Positions 45,337 to 54,565 of a stretch of DNA of 64,000 nt are shown here, piece by piece (the stretch's first letter is position 1; each line of letters starts with the position of its first letter). This DNA comes from Deltaproteobacteria bacterium (GTDB lineage Bacteria > SAR324 > JACQKK01). The notes below the pieces were generated by a model that saw nothing but the letters and a program-made list of their open reading frames with translations, did not search any database and was not told the origin of the DNA. Both the position numbers and the translations under genes were made by a program. The stretch lies in NCBI GenBank assembly GCA_029858505.1, contig JAOUEW010000006.1:1-64000 (forward strand), written 5' to 3'.

Positions 45337-46434
45337 CTAGGCCGTCAGCAGCAGCACCAGGGCCGTGACCACAAGGTTGGCCATGGACAAGGGCAACATT
45401 TTTTTCCACCCCAGGTCCATGGTTTGGTCGAAGCGGAACCGGGGCAATGTCCAGCGAATGATGATGATCAGCCAGCAGAAGATGAGTGTCTTGGTGATAA
45501 AGGACCCGGCTTGCAGCAGGGCCACCACCACCGGGGGCAGCGCCAGCGAGTAACCCAGCAGGTGGAAGCCATCCGGGAACAGCCAGGGGATTTGATACCC
45601 CCCAAAGAACAGGGTCACGGTGATGGCCGACACCGCCACGATGGACACGTACTCCGCCAGCATATAGGCCGAAAACCGGGCGCCGGAGTATTCCAGGTAA
45701 TACCCGGCGATAATTTCAGACTCGCCTTCGGGCTGGTCGAAGGGCTGGCGCTTGGCCTCGGCCAGCATGCCGGTAAAGAACAAAAAGAACGCCAGGGGCT
45801 GGGTGAAAATTCCCCACTTGGGGATCAGGCCGTCGAACCAATAGGTGTTCTGCAACTCCACGATTTTGCTGACTTGCACGGTGCCGTACACCATGAAGAT
45901 GCCGATCAGCGACAGCCCCAAGAAGACCTCGTAAGACAACATTTGAGAGGACGTGCGGATGGCCCCCAGCAAGGCGTATTTGTTGTTAGAGGCGTAGCCC
46001 CCCAGCACCGCGCCATACACCCCCAGCGAGGTGACCGCGAAGATGAACACCAGCCCGGTGTTGATATCGGTGATTTGAAAGGTGACCGACCCAATGGGCC
46101 CGGCAAAGGGAATGACCGCCCACACCAAAATGGCCGGAAAGTAGCTAAACAGCGGAGCGATGAGATACAAGAAGCGGTCGGCCCCGGCCGGCACGGTGTC
46201 TTCCTTCAGCAGGCTTTTCACCCCGTCGGCGGCAATGTGCAGGGCCCCGTGGCCGGTAAACTTGCCAATGTTGGCGCGGTTTGGGCCAATGCGGTCCTGC
46301 ACGGCGCTCATCCATTTGCGTTCCATCAGGGTCAGCACCGTGCCCACGGCCATCACAAACCCCAGCACGAACACCAGGATTTTAATGACGGCCTGCACCA
46401 GCGGAATGGTTAGAATGTCTAAGATCATGTCCAT
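45337..46434 (-). CDS. nuoH: NADH-quinone oxidoreductase subunit H
   Basis: NuoH is the membrane subunit that helps form the quinone-binding chamber. The 365-residue protein has about eight helices, GTVLTLMERKWMSAVQDRIG and PFDQPEGESEIIAGYYLEYS, both diagnostic. An ATG at 46434 or 46428 is possible; no strong ribosome site distinguishes them. The gene follows nuoD directly. Confidence 0.97.
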   Translation of the reverse strand: MDMILDILTIPLVQAVIKILVFVLGFVMAVGTVLTLMERKWMSAVQDRIGPNRANIGKFTGHGALHIAADGVKSLLKEDTVPAGADRFLYLIAPLFSYFPAILVWAVIPFAGPIGSVTFQITDINTGLVFIFAVTSLGVYGAVLGGYASNNKYALLGAIRTSSQMLSYEVFLGLSLIGIFMVYGTVQVSKIVELQNTYWFDGLIPKWGIFTQPLAFFLFFTGMLAEAKRQPFDQPEGESEIIAGYYLEYSGARFSAYMLAEYVSIVAVSAITVTLFFGGYQIPWLFPDGFHLLGYSLALPPVVVALLQAGSFITKTLIFCWLIIIIRWTLPRFRFDQTMDLGWKKMLPLSMANLVVTALVLLLTA

Positions 46435-46512
46435 GAAAGATTCTCGAAATATATTCGCGCCTGTGTGTTGCCCCCCGTGGGTCAACGGGGAAAATGCGTG
46501 AGCCCTGGTGTT

Positions 46513-47709
46513 CTACCGTTCCAGTTCGCCCCCAATCATGTTGATGGAACCGTAGATGGGGACGATGTCTCCCACATAGTGGCCAATCAGCATTTCTGGC
46601 AGGGCCGACACAAAGTTAAAGCAGGGGGGCCGCACCCGGCACTTGTAGGGCTTGCCAGTGCCGTCCGACACCAAATAGAAGCCCAACTCTCCGTTGCCGC
46701 CCTCGATGGCCTGATAGACCTCTCCCTTGGGGGGGGTGGAACCCTCCATGATGACCTTGAAGTGGTCAATCAACCCCTCAATGCTGCCATAGACCTCGGT
46801 TTTGTCGGGCAGCCAAGCCCGGCGGTCGTGCTGGTAGTGGCCCCCCTTGGGGATTTTGGCCACGGCTTGGCGAATGATGGAGATGGACTGCAGCATTTCT
46901 TCGTGGCGCACCAGGAAGCGGTCGTAGGAGTCGCCCACGGTGCCCACGGGAATCTCAAAGTCTAATTCGTTGTACACCAAGTAGGGTTCGGCCCGGCGCA
47001 GGTCATAGGGTTCGCCGGTGGCCCGCAGCATGGGGCCGGTGAAGCCGTATTCAATGGCCCGCTCGCGGGAGAGCACCCCCACGTCTTTCACCCGGTCCAA
47101 AAAGATTTTATTTTTGAACAGCATTTTCACGCCTTCTTCCAGCACGGCTTCCACTTTTTTCAGCCGTTCTTCCAGCATGTCGAAGAAGGTGTCGGGCAGG
47201 TCGTTGGCGTTGCCGCCAAAACGGGTCCAGTTGTGGGTCAGGCGGGCGCCGGTCACTTCCTCGGTCAGCTCCCACAGGTATTCACGGGCCTTCACGTACC
47301 ACAGAAATACCGTCATGGCGCCCACTTCCATGCCCATGGCCCCGTTGCAGGTCAGGTGGTCGCTGATGCGGCTCAGTTCTCCCAAAATCACCCGGGCATA
47401 CTGGGCGCGCTTCGGCACATCCAGCCCAAACAATTTTTCCACCGCCAGGGAATAGCCGATGTTGTTCAAAATGGGCGACACGTAATTCAACCGGTCGGTG
47501 TAGGGAATGACCTGCACGTAGGTGGAGTTCTCGCATTCTTTTTCGAAGCCCCGGTGCAGGTAGCCGATTTCCACCTCCACCGCCGTCACCACTTCGCCGT
47601 CTAGGCGGGTAGACAGGCGGGTGATGCCGTGCATGGCCGGGTGAGAAGGCCCAATCTCAATGTCCATCGGCTCGGCGCCGAACTCTAAGGGGAGGTTGCT
47701 GCGTTTCAT
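46513..47709 (-). CDS. nuoD: NADH-quinone oxidoreductase subunit D
   Basis: NuoD (49-kDa subunit) forms the quinone site with NuoB and is related to hydrogenase large subunits. The 398-residue protein shows GPSHPAMHGITRL, GYLHRGFEKECENSTYVQVI and the family end GDIVPIYGSINMIGGELER. NuoC is separate, not fused. It overlaps nuoC by four bases. Confidence 0.97.
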   Translation of the reverse strand: MKRSNLPLEFGAEPMDIEIGPSHPAMHGITRLSTRLDGEVVTAVEVEIGYLHRGFEKECENSTYVQVIPYTDRLNYVSPILNNIGYSLAVEKLFGLDVPKRAQYARVILGELSRISDHLTCNGAMGMEVGAMTVFLWYVKAREYLWELTEEVTGARLTHNWTRFGGNANDLPDTFFDMLEERLKKVEAVLEEGVKMLFKNKIFLDRVKDVGVLSRERAIEYGFTGPMLRATGEPYDLRRAEPYLVYNELDFEIPVGTVGDSYDRFLVRHEEMLQSISIIRQAVAKIPKGGHYQHDRRAWLPDKTEVYGSIEGLIDHFKVIMEGSTPPKGEVYQAIEGGNGELGFYLVSDGTGKPYKCRVRPPCFNFVSALPEMLIGHYVGDIVPIYGSINMIGGELER

Positions 47710-48278
47710 AGGGGCCGTCGCTCCGTCTCGGATGGGTCGGTGAGGTTACGGTTTTGGTAATCGTAGCGTTCCCGCACCGGGCGCAGTTCCACCCGGGGCT
47801 GCTGCAGGTGGATGTCGTAGTCTTTGCGCAGGGGGTGGCCCACGAAGGATTCATACAGCAGCAGGCGCTTCAGGTTGGGGTGCCCTTGGAAGCGAATGCC
47901 GTACATGTCGAAGCATTCCCGCTCGTACCAGTCGGCGGCCACCCACAGTTTGGAAATGGTGGGCAGGGTACAGGCTTCCGGGCCGTCTTCGCCCACCCCC
48001 ACCTTCACCCGCAGGCGGTGGCCCAAAGAAAGGGACTTCAAGTGCACCACCACCTGAAACCGGGGGCTCTGGCCCAGAAAATCCACCGCCGACAGGTCCA
48101 CCATTAAGTTAAACTTCAGGGTGGGGTCGTTGCGCAGCAGGGTCATGACCGCCAGGTATTGGTCTTTGGCCACGGTGATGGTTTCATCGCCGAATTGCTG
48201 GTGGCTGGCGGTCACCGCTCCGGGAAATTTTTCCTCTACCCGCGCGGTGATGGGGGGGGTTTCGGCTGGTGCGGTCAT
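47706..48278 (-). CDS. nuoC: NADH-quinone oxidoreductase subunit C
   Basis: NuoC (30-kDa subunit) is a structural part of the peripheral arm. The 190-residue protein has WYERECFDMYGIRFQGHPNL and RLLLYESFVGHPLRKDYDI, the family signature. It lies between nuoB and nuoD in conventional order. Confidence 0.96.
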   Translation of the reverse strand: MTAPAETPPITARVEEKFPGAVTASHQQFGDETITVAKDQYLAVMTLLRNDPTLKFNLMVDLSAVDFLGQSPRFQVVVHLKSLSLGHRLRVKVGVGEDGPEACTLPTISKLWVAADWYERECFDMYGIRFQGHPNLKRLLLYESFVGHPLRKDYDIHLQQPRVELRPVRERYDYQNRNLTDPSETERRPL

Positions 48279-48311
48279 GGGTTCGCCTCGTTCAAATGAA
48301 ATAGAATGATT

Positions 48312-48851
48312 TTATTGCCGGCTCAGCAGCAGCACTTCTTTGGTCTGACGTGGGTTGATGCCGGTATGACCGGTGGGCCCGCGGGTTTGAATCAGGTCTT
48401 GCAGGGCAATCAGGCCGTCCAGCACCGCCTCGGGGCGGGGGGGGCAGCCCCCGATATACACATCCACCGGAATCACCCGGTCTAGCCCCTGCACCACCGC
48501 GTAGTTTTGATAGAACCCGCCAGAAGAAGCGCAGGCCCCGAAGGCGATCACCCATTTGGGGTGGGCCATTTGCTCGTGCACCCGTTTGACGATGGGAGCC
48601 ATTTTGTGGTTGATCGTGCCCGCCACCCACAGCACGTCCGACTGCCGGGGAGAAAAGCGGGGAATTTCCGCGCCAAAGCGGGCCTGATCGTAGTGCGACG
48701 CCGCCGTGGCCATGAACTCCATGCCGCAGCAAGCCGTGGCGAAGGGGTATTGAAACAGGGAATACTTCCGGGCCCAGTTCAACACCGCGTCCAACCGGGT
48801 GGTAAAGAACGCGCCCTGCTCGATGGCGGGCGCTTTGGTTTTCACTCCCAT
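48312..48851 (-). CDS. nuoB: NADH-quinone oxidoreductase subunit B
   Basis: NuoB holds cluster N2, the last iron-sulfur cluster before quinone. The 179-residue protein has the adjacent cysteines in FATACCGMEFMATA, AFGACASSGGFYQNY and VDVYIGGCPPRPEAVLDGL. The ATG at 48851 lies inside the end of nuoA (ten-base overlap); the longer frame upstream is nuoA sequence in another frame. Confidence 0.97.
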   Translation of the reverse strand: MGVKTKAPAIEQGAFFTTRLDAVLNWARKYSLFQYPFATACCGMEFMATAASHYDQARFGAEIPRFSPRQSDVLWVAGTINHKMAPIVKRVHEQMAHPKWVIAFGACASSGGFYQNYAVVQGLDRVIPVDVYIGGCPPRPEAVLDGLIALQDLIQTRGPTGHTGINPRQTKEVLLLSRQ

Positions 48852-49201
48852 TCCAGGGCTCCTTTCCGCCAGGCGTATACCAAACCCAGGACCAAAATAA
48901 CCATAAAGGTCATCAGCTCCCAGAAACCCATCCACCCCAGTTCGCGGAATTTCACCGCCCAGGGGTAGAAGAAAATCACCTCCACGTCGAAAATCAAGAA
49001 GATCATGGCCACCATGTAAAACCGCACGCTGTAGCGGCGAAACCCGGTGCCCTGAGACAGATGCCCGGCCTCGAAGGGGGCTTTCTTCACGGCGGATTTG
49101 TCGGTGGGGCCCAGGGCAATGCCCATCACGATAAACTGGCCGCCCACCACCAGGGCCACGCCGATCAGAATGAGAACTGGAAGATATTGTTCCGCGATCA
49201 T
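48842..49201 (-). CDS. nuoA: NADH-quinone oxidoreductase subunit A
   Basis: NuoA is a small three-helix membrane subunit at the junction of the two arms. The 119-residue protein has helix 1 (VLILIGVALVVGGQFIVMG), PFEAGHLSQGTGFRRYSVRF and IFLIFDVEVIFFYPWAV, all typical. It starts the minus-strand nuo group; the divergent gene menC begins 410 bases away. I saw no clear promoter in that gap, which carries a purine-rich tract at about 49440-49530. Confidence 0.95.
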   Translation of the reverse strand: MIAEQYLPVLILIGVALVVGGQFIVMGIALGPTDKSAVKKAPFEAGHLSQGTGFRRYSVRFYMVAMIFLIFDVEVIFFYPWAVKFRELGWMGFWELMTFMVILVLGLVYAWRKGALEWE

Positions 49202-49610
49202 GAATAGCCGCAAAAGAAAGAGAGACGAGAACGCCGGAGATTCCGGCCGAAATACCACACCTTAACCATGGACGAAGTAGCCTAAATCAACTCCCCTTTT
49301 AATGTCAACGAAAGCCTGAGGAAAACAGAAGGAAATTCGATCTCTTTGATGATACACCATTTTTATTGTGGGTGGATTTGAAAAAGAGAAACTTTCCCCA
49401 GCCAAACACCCGCCCCGCAAGAAGTGTGATCCTTTGGTGGGGGAAATGAGAAAGAAACACGGAGGAAAAGGGGGAGAAACCGGGAAGAACGGGGAGGAAA
49501 GATTGAAAGATAGAAAGAAACGGGGAAACAATATTGTCCCCCCGGCGGGATTTAGATAGAATGATGAAAAGTATAGACAGGAAGGACCATACAGGTCTTG
49601 CCACCCGTGG

Positions 49611-50969
49611 ATGAACATCACTCACTTTCATTTCCAGCCCTATTCTTTGCAGGTTCACCCCCCCTTGCCCACGGCACGGGGAGAAGTGACCCACCGCCAA
49701 GGATTCTGGATTCGGGTGGCGCGGGACAGCCTGATGGGGTGGGGAGAAGCCGCCCCCTGGCCTGAACTGGGCACCGAAACCCTGGCCCACTGCCAGGCCC
49801 TGCTGGAAAGCTGGCAGCGCCAAGCGGAACGCGCGGAGAAACGAGGCATTCCGGGGAAGGAACTGCTGGCCCAAGCCCTGGCCTGCCCGGCAGCCCGGCA
49901 CGGACTAGACATGGCCCTGGCGGACCTGGCCGCCCAACAGGCCGGGCTGCCCCTGGCCGACTGGTTGCTGAACCAGCCCCAAGGATCAGAAGACGCGCAA
50001 GAAGACCGGGAAGCACGGGAAGCACGAGACATGGCAACCCCCTGGCCCAACGCCGAGCAACAGAAAGCCCGGCTGGAAGCCAAGGACCGGGTGGCCGTGA
50101 ATGGGCTGATCGGGGCCCTGGAGGCGGAAGAAGCCGCACAACAGGCCCAGGCATTGGTGGGCCAGGGCTTCCACACCCTGAAAATTAAATTGCGGGGGGG
50201 CCAGGAGCACCAGGCCAGCGACTTGGCCCGGGTGCGGGCGGTTGCGGAAAGGGTTTGTCTGCCCGCCGCCAACCCGGCGCGCCTGCGGCTGGATGTGAAC
50301 GGGGCTTGGAATTTACCCCAGGCCAAGGCCATGATGGATCAAATCGTGTTGCAGGGTCAGGCAATGCCAAGGCCTAAGGATGCTGTGAAAGAAGGGAATA
50401 GGGAAGAAAGTGCCAGGAAAGAAGGGGATATCAAAGAAGGCGATGGGAAAGAATTCCTGAAATACCTGGAGTACGTTGAACAGCCCCTGCCCCCCGGTGA
50501 CCCAGGCTGGGCAGAGCTGGCCCAAGGCTCCCCCCTGCCGCTGGCCCTGGATGAATCCATCCGCCGCCCGGAAGACTTGGCCTGGGTGCTGGAAACCTTT
50601 CAGCGGCCAGGATTTGCCCAGCCCCTGCTGGTGCTGAAACCCATGGTGCTGGGGGGAATCCTCCCCGCCTGGGAGCTGGCCCGCCAAGCCCTGGCCGTGG
50701 GGCTAGACGTGGTGGTGACCACCACCCTGGAAGGGCCCCTGGCCCGGCTGGGGGCCCTGCACTTGGCCGCTGCGGTGGAAGGCTGGAAAGCGGAACAGAG
50801 CAAACAGGACCACAGGCCACGGCAGAGCAGGGCCCACGGCTTGGCCCATGGGCACCTGCTTAGCGAAGAGCTGCCGGAGGGCTGGACCCAGGCGCCCACC
50901 CCCCACCAGGGAGAGATGCGGCTGCCCCACCAGCATGGAAAACGATTGAGCGGCCTGGGGAGGGCCTAA
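49611..50969 (+). CDS. menC: o-Succinylbenzoate synthase, with low-complexity insertions
   Basis: MenC dehydrates SHCHC to o-succinylbenzoate in menaquinone synthesis. The enolase-superfamily residues are in place: catalytic Lys in LKIKLRGG, metal ligands in LRLDVNGAW, EYVEQPLPPG and LALDESIRRP, and the second Lys in LLVLKPMVLGG. At 452 residues it is longer than the usual 320-380. Two charged insertions explain most of this: one near residues 126-160 and one near 260-285, the latter encoded by a purine-rich tract (50385-50455) of AAAGAAGG-like units. A start other than 49611 is possible. Confidence 0.82.
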   Translation: MNITHFHFQPYSLQVHPPLPTARGEVTHRQGFWIRVARDSLMGWGEAAPWPELGTETLAHCQALLESWQRQAERAEKRGIPGKELLAQALACPAARHGLDMALADLAAQQAGLPLADWLLNQPQGSEDAQEDREAREARDMATPWPNAEQQKARLEAKDRVAVNGLIGALEAEEAAQQAQALVGQGFHTLKIKLRGGQEHQASDLARVRAVAERVCLPAANPARLRLDVNGAWNLPQAKAMMDQIVLQGQAMPRPKDAVKEGNREESARKEGDIKEGDGKEFLKYLEYVEQPLPPGDPGWAELAQGSPLPLALDESIRRPEDLAWVLETFQRPGFAQPLLVLKPMVLGGILPAWELARQALAVGLDVVVTTTLEGPLARLGALHLAAAVEGWKAEQSKQDHRPRQSRAHGLAHGHLLSEELPEGWTQAPTPHQGEMRLPHQHGKRLSGLGRA

Positions 50970-51016
50970 CCCCAAACCACCCGCGCGCGTAACTGGCGTA
51001 TTCACATTTTGAATGG

Positions 51017-52153
51017 ATGGCCATGATCATTGGAATTCCCAAAGAAGACCGGCCCGGTGAAACCCGGGTGGCCCTGGTGCCGGAAACCGTAAAAGCCCTG
51101 GTGAAAGCCGGCCACCAAGTGGTGGTGGAAGCCAGCGCCGGAGAAGCCGCCAGTTACGCCGACCAAGACTACCGCCAGGCGGGGGCCACCGTGGCCCTTG
51201 GCCCCAAGGCCATGGAGGGCGTGCAACTGGTGGCGCGGGTGAACCGGCCGGGGTGGAATGCCTCTCCCCAGGAGGCCGTGAAGGGCATCCCCCAGGGGGC
51301 CGCCCTGGTGAGCTTTCTGCAGCCCTTTCAACAGCGCCCCCTGCTGGAAGCCCTGGCCGCGCGGAACATCACGGCTTTTTCCATGGAATTGATCCCCCGC
51401 ATTTCCCGGGCCCAAAGCATGGACGCCCTCTCCTCCCAGGCCACGGTGGCGGGCTACAAAGCCGTGCTGCTGGCGGCCAACCGCTACCCCCGGTTTCTGC
51501 CCATGTTCATGACCGCCGCGGGCACCATTCAACCGGCCCGGGCGCTGATTTTGGGGGCCGGGGTGGCGGGCCTGCAGGCCATTGCCACCGCCCGCCGCTT
51601 GGGGGCCGTGGTGGAAGCGTTCGACACCCGCCCGGTGGTGAAAGACCAGGTGGAAAGCCTGGGAGCCCGGTTTATTGCCCTAGACACCCCCCATGAAGAC
51701 GCCCAAGACGCCGGAGGATACGCCAAGGCCCTGAGCGAAGACCAGCATCAGCGCGAGCTGGAACTGATTGCCCAGCGCATTGCCAAGGCCGACCTGGTCA
51801 TCACCACCGCCCAGATTCCGGGGAAGAAATCTCCCCTGCTGGTCACCCGGGCCATGGTGGAATCCATGCGCCCTGGTTCGGTGATTGTGGACCTGGCGGC
51901 GGAAGGCGGCGGCAACTGTGAACTAACCAAGGCCGACCAAGAGGTGGAGCACCAGGGGGTGCTGCTGCTGGGCCCCACCAACCTGCCGGCCCACATGCCC
52001 TCCGCCGCCAGCTGGATGTACGCCCGCAACCTGGTGAACCTGCTGGGCTTGATGGCGGGACCCCAGGGCCTGAAAGAAGACTTGGGGGATGATATTCTGA
52101 AAGGGTCCCTGGTCACCCGGGGCGGAAAGATTGTTCACCCGGCCTTGGGGTAA
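51017..52153 (+). CDS. pntAA: NAD(P) transhydrogenase subunit alpha, part 1 (NAD-binding)
   Basis: PntAA is the soluble NAD(H)-binding domain of the proton-translocating transhydrogenase, which makes NADPH from NADH using proton-motive force. The 378-residue protein has IIGIPKEDRPGETRVALVPE, the Rossmann loop ILGAGVAGLQAIATARRLGA and DLAAEGGGNCELTKADQEV. The split arrangement of three genes is that of Rhodospirillum-type enzymes. The next gene, pntAB, is unusually far (375 bases) because of an intervening repeat. Confidence 0.96.
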   Translation: MAMIIGIPKEDRPGETRVALVPETVKALVKAGHQVVVEASAGEAASYADQDYRQAGATVALGPKAMEGVQLVARVNRPGWNASPQEAVKGIPQGAALVSFLQPFQQRPLLEALAARNITAFSMELIPRISRAQSMDALSSQATVAGYKAVLLAANRYPRFLPMFMTAAGTIQPARALILGAGVAGLQAIATARRLGAVVEAFDTRPVVKDQVESLGARFIALDTPHEDAQDAGGYAKALSEDQHQRELELIAQRIAKADLVITTAQIPGKKSPLLVTRAMVESMRPGSVIVDLAAEGGGNCELTKADQEVEHQGVLLLGPTNLPAHMPSAASWMYARNLVNLLGLMAGPQGLKEDLGDDILKGSLVTRGGKIVHPALG

Positions 52154-52179
52154 ATGCACGCACCCGCTGCGGGTGATCT

Positions 52180-52470
52180 CCCGAAGGGTGGAGATAACAT
52201 CCGTTCGGTTGGTGAAGTCGGGAAGAAAAGCAAAGACACCAGTTTTTCGGCTTTGAGTGAATCCCGAACGGCACCCCTCCCTGGCGGCTTACGCCGCCTG
52301 TCCCTCCCCGTCGGAGAGGGACAATAATGCTAGGCAGAAGGGTGGAGATAACATCCGTTCGGTTGGTGAAGTCGGGAAGAAAAGCAAAGACACCAGCCTT
52401 TCGGCTTTGAGTGAATCCCCGTTTCAACAGGGGATGCCCGAAGGGGAGGGGTGCTGTTGGGGGGGGAAAC
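52180..52470. repeat. Dispersed repeat locus 6, inserted inside the pnt operon
   Basis: Two copies of GAAGGGTGGAGATAACATCC and the following 60 bases start at 52183 and 52337. Between them are the family modules GGCGGCTTACGCCGCC (hairpin) and CCCTCCCCGTCGGAGAGGG. The block fills the gap between pntAA and pntAB. Confidence 0.9.
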
Positions 52471-52527
52471 CGCCCGCAGGAGTAGAGGTTGAGAACACGC
52501 TCATAAAAAACATTCTCTGGGAAAACC

Positions 52528-52863
52528 ATGGAAGAACTGGCCAAACATTTTAACCTGCCCGTGGAGGGCCTGTCGTTCCTGCCGATTCTGGTGGGCATGT
52601 ATGTGTTTCTGCTGGCGGTCATCATCGGCTACTTGGTGATTTCCAAAGTGCCGCCCCTGCTGCACACCCCCCTGATGTCGGCCACCAACGCCATCTCGGG
52701 CATTTCCCTGGTGGCCTCCATCGTCACGGCGGGGTCCGCCAAACCGGTCAGCCAAGTGCTGGGAATGCTGGCCGTGACCGCCGCCACCATTAACGTGGTG
52801 GGGGGCTTTCTCATCACCGACCGCATGCTGCGCATGTTCAAGAAAAAGGACCAGATCCAATGA
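52528..52863 (+). CDS. pntAB: NAD(P) transhydrogenase subunit alpha, part 2 (membrane)
   Basis: A 111-residue membrane part of the transhydrogenase with three hydrophobic helices and TPLMSATNAISGISLVASIV, a strongly conserved signature. It overlaps the pntB start by four bases. Confidence 0.95.
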   Translation: MEELAKHFNLPVEGLSFLPILVGMYVFLLAVIIGYLVISKVPPLLHTPLMSATNAISGISLVASIVTAGSAKPVSQVLGMLAVTAATINVVGGFLITDRMLRMFKKKDQIQ

Positions 52864-54326
52864 CCGGGGTCTTTCTGGCCAACAAGGCCTATCTGCTTCA
52901 CGCCACCTACCTCTTGGCCTCTTTGGCCTTTGTGCTGGGCCTGCGAGACATGAACTCGGCCCGCACCGCCCGCCGGGGCATGTTCTTGGCCGAGGGCGGC
53001 ATGTTGCTGGCCATCATCGGCACCCTGCTGCACCAAGAAATCGTCACCTTCGAGTGGATTGCCGCCGGTTTGGTGGTGGGCTCGCTGGTGGGTATTCCCA
53101 TGGGGTTGTGGATTCCCATGACCGCCGTTCCCCAGCGGACGGCCCTGTCTCACGCCTTTGGGGCGCTGGCGGTGGCCCTGGTGGGGGTGGCTCACTTTTA
53201 CGGGGCTTACGGCCTGGGCGAAGTGCTGGGCCCCTGGTGGCACGGCCTCACCGGGGCCGACCTGACCGTCTTGCCGGTGGAAGGCCTGACCCTGTTCGAG
53301 CGCGCCGCCCTGGGGTTCGAGGTCATCTTGGGTTCCCTCACCTTCACCGGATCGCTGGTGGCGGCTGGCAAGCTGCAGGGCACCCTGCCGGGCCGGCCCA
53401 TCACCTACCGGGGGCAGAACATCATCAACATGTTGGTCATTGTGCTGATGGTGGGCTTGTGGGGTTACGTGGTGGCCCACCCGGAGCAGTCGCACCTGTT
53501 TTACGCCTTGGTGGGGGTTTCCCTGGTGTTTGGGCTGTCGCTGGTGCTGCCCATCGGGTCGGCCGACATGCCGGTGGTCATCGCCATCTTAAACTCCTAC
53601 GGGGGGTTGGCCGCTTCGGCCACGGGCTTTGCCCTGTCAAACAACGTGCTGATTATCGCCGGAGCCCTGGACGGCGGGTCGGGGCTGATCCTCTCGCTGC
53701 TGATGTGCAAAGCCATGAACCGCTCGTGGGGCAACGTGTTGTTTGGGGCCTTTGGCAAGGCGCCTGAAGCGGGCCAAGCCGCCGACACCGAGGGGCTGGT
53801 GGTGAAACCCACCGACCTGGAAGAAGCCCACATGATTCTGGACATGGCCGAATCGGTGATTATCGTTCCAGGATTTGGCATGGCCGCCGCCCAGGCCCAG
53901 CATGCCCTGCGGGATTTTGCCATTCAGTTGGAAAAAAAGGGGGTGAAGGTGCGCTATGCCATTCACCCAGTGGCCGGGCGGATGCCAGGGCACATGAACG
54001 TGCTGCTGGCCGAGGCCAACGTGCCCTACGACCAATTGTTCGACCTGGATCACATCAACGATGATTTCAAAACCACCAGCGTGGCCCTGGTGGTGGGGGC
54101 CAACGACGTGGTGAACCCCGCCGCCAAAGAAGACCCTTCCAGCCCCATCTTTGGAATGCCCATTCTGAACGTGGACGAGGCCCGCACGGTCATCATCTTA
54201 AAGCGGGGCATGAGCCCAGGGTTTTCCGGGGTGGAAAATTTGCTGTTCTACAAAGACAACGCCCGCATGTTGTTTGGCGATGCCAAGGCCTCGTTGGCCA
54301 CCCTGGCGGCCAAAATGAAAGAATAA
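52860..54326 (+). CDS. pntB: NAD(P) transhydrogenase subunit beta
   Basis: PntB has the membrane domain (nine or so helices, residues 1-260) and the NADP(H)-binding domain (from about 300; VIIVPGFGMAAAQAQHALRD, RYAIHPVAGRMPGHMNVLLA, VVGANDVVNPAAKEDPSSPI). The 488-residue length is normal. After it, 54360-54421 holds three imperfect 21-base units (CTTGATGATTGGGCCGTGGG). At 54457-54501 an imperfect inverted repeat (GGGCAAAAAAA with TTTTTTTGCCC) may end transcription. Confidence 0.96.
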   Translation: MTGVFLANKAYLLHATYLLASLAFVLGLRDMNSARTARRGMFLAEGGMLLAIIGTLLHQEIVTFEWIAAGLVVGSLVGIPMGLWIPMTAVPQRTALSHAFGALAVALVGVAHFYGAYGLGEVLGPWWHGLTGADLTVLPVEGLTLFERAALGFEVILGSLTFTGSLVAAGKLQGTLPGRPITYRGQNIINMLVIVLMVGLWGYVVAHPEQSHLFYALVGVSLVFGLSLVLPIGSADMPVVIAILNSYGGLAASATGFALSNNVLIIAGALDGGSGLILSLLMCKAMNRSWGNVLFGAFGKAPEAGQAADTEGLVVKPTDLEEAHMILDMAESVIIVPGFGMAAAQAQHALRDFAIQLEKKGVKVRYAIHPVAGRMPGHMNVLLAEANVPYDQLFDLDHINDDFKTTSVALVVGANDVVNPAAKEDPSSPIFGMPILNVDEARTVIILKRGMSPGFSGVENLLFYKDNARMLFGDAKASLATLAAKMKE

Positions 54327-54359
54327 ACCAAGTGTACGAAAAGCCATGAAAGAGCAGGG

Positions 54360-54421
54360 CTTGATGATTGGGCCGTGGGCCTTGATGATAGGGCCGAAGG
54401 CCTAGAACATCGGGCCAAGCC
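54360..54421. repeat. Three imperfect 21-bp tandem units after pntB
   Basis: Units start at 54360, 54381 and 54402, sharing the form CTTGATGATNGGGCCGNNGG; the third is more diverged and one base shorter. They follow the pntB stop by 33 bases. No function is evident. Confidence 0.7.
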
Positions 54422-54565
54422 GTTCAAACATATCCATGCTCCGGGGGGAAATCACAGGGCAAAAAAACCGTCTGGCGAATTTAAGGTTTCTTTTTTTGCC
54501 CGGTTCCGATAGGAAAAAGAAGACAATGTCTTTGTTTTCCTTCACCTCTATTTGAATATTTCCCC

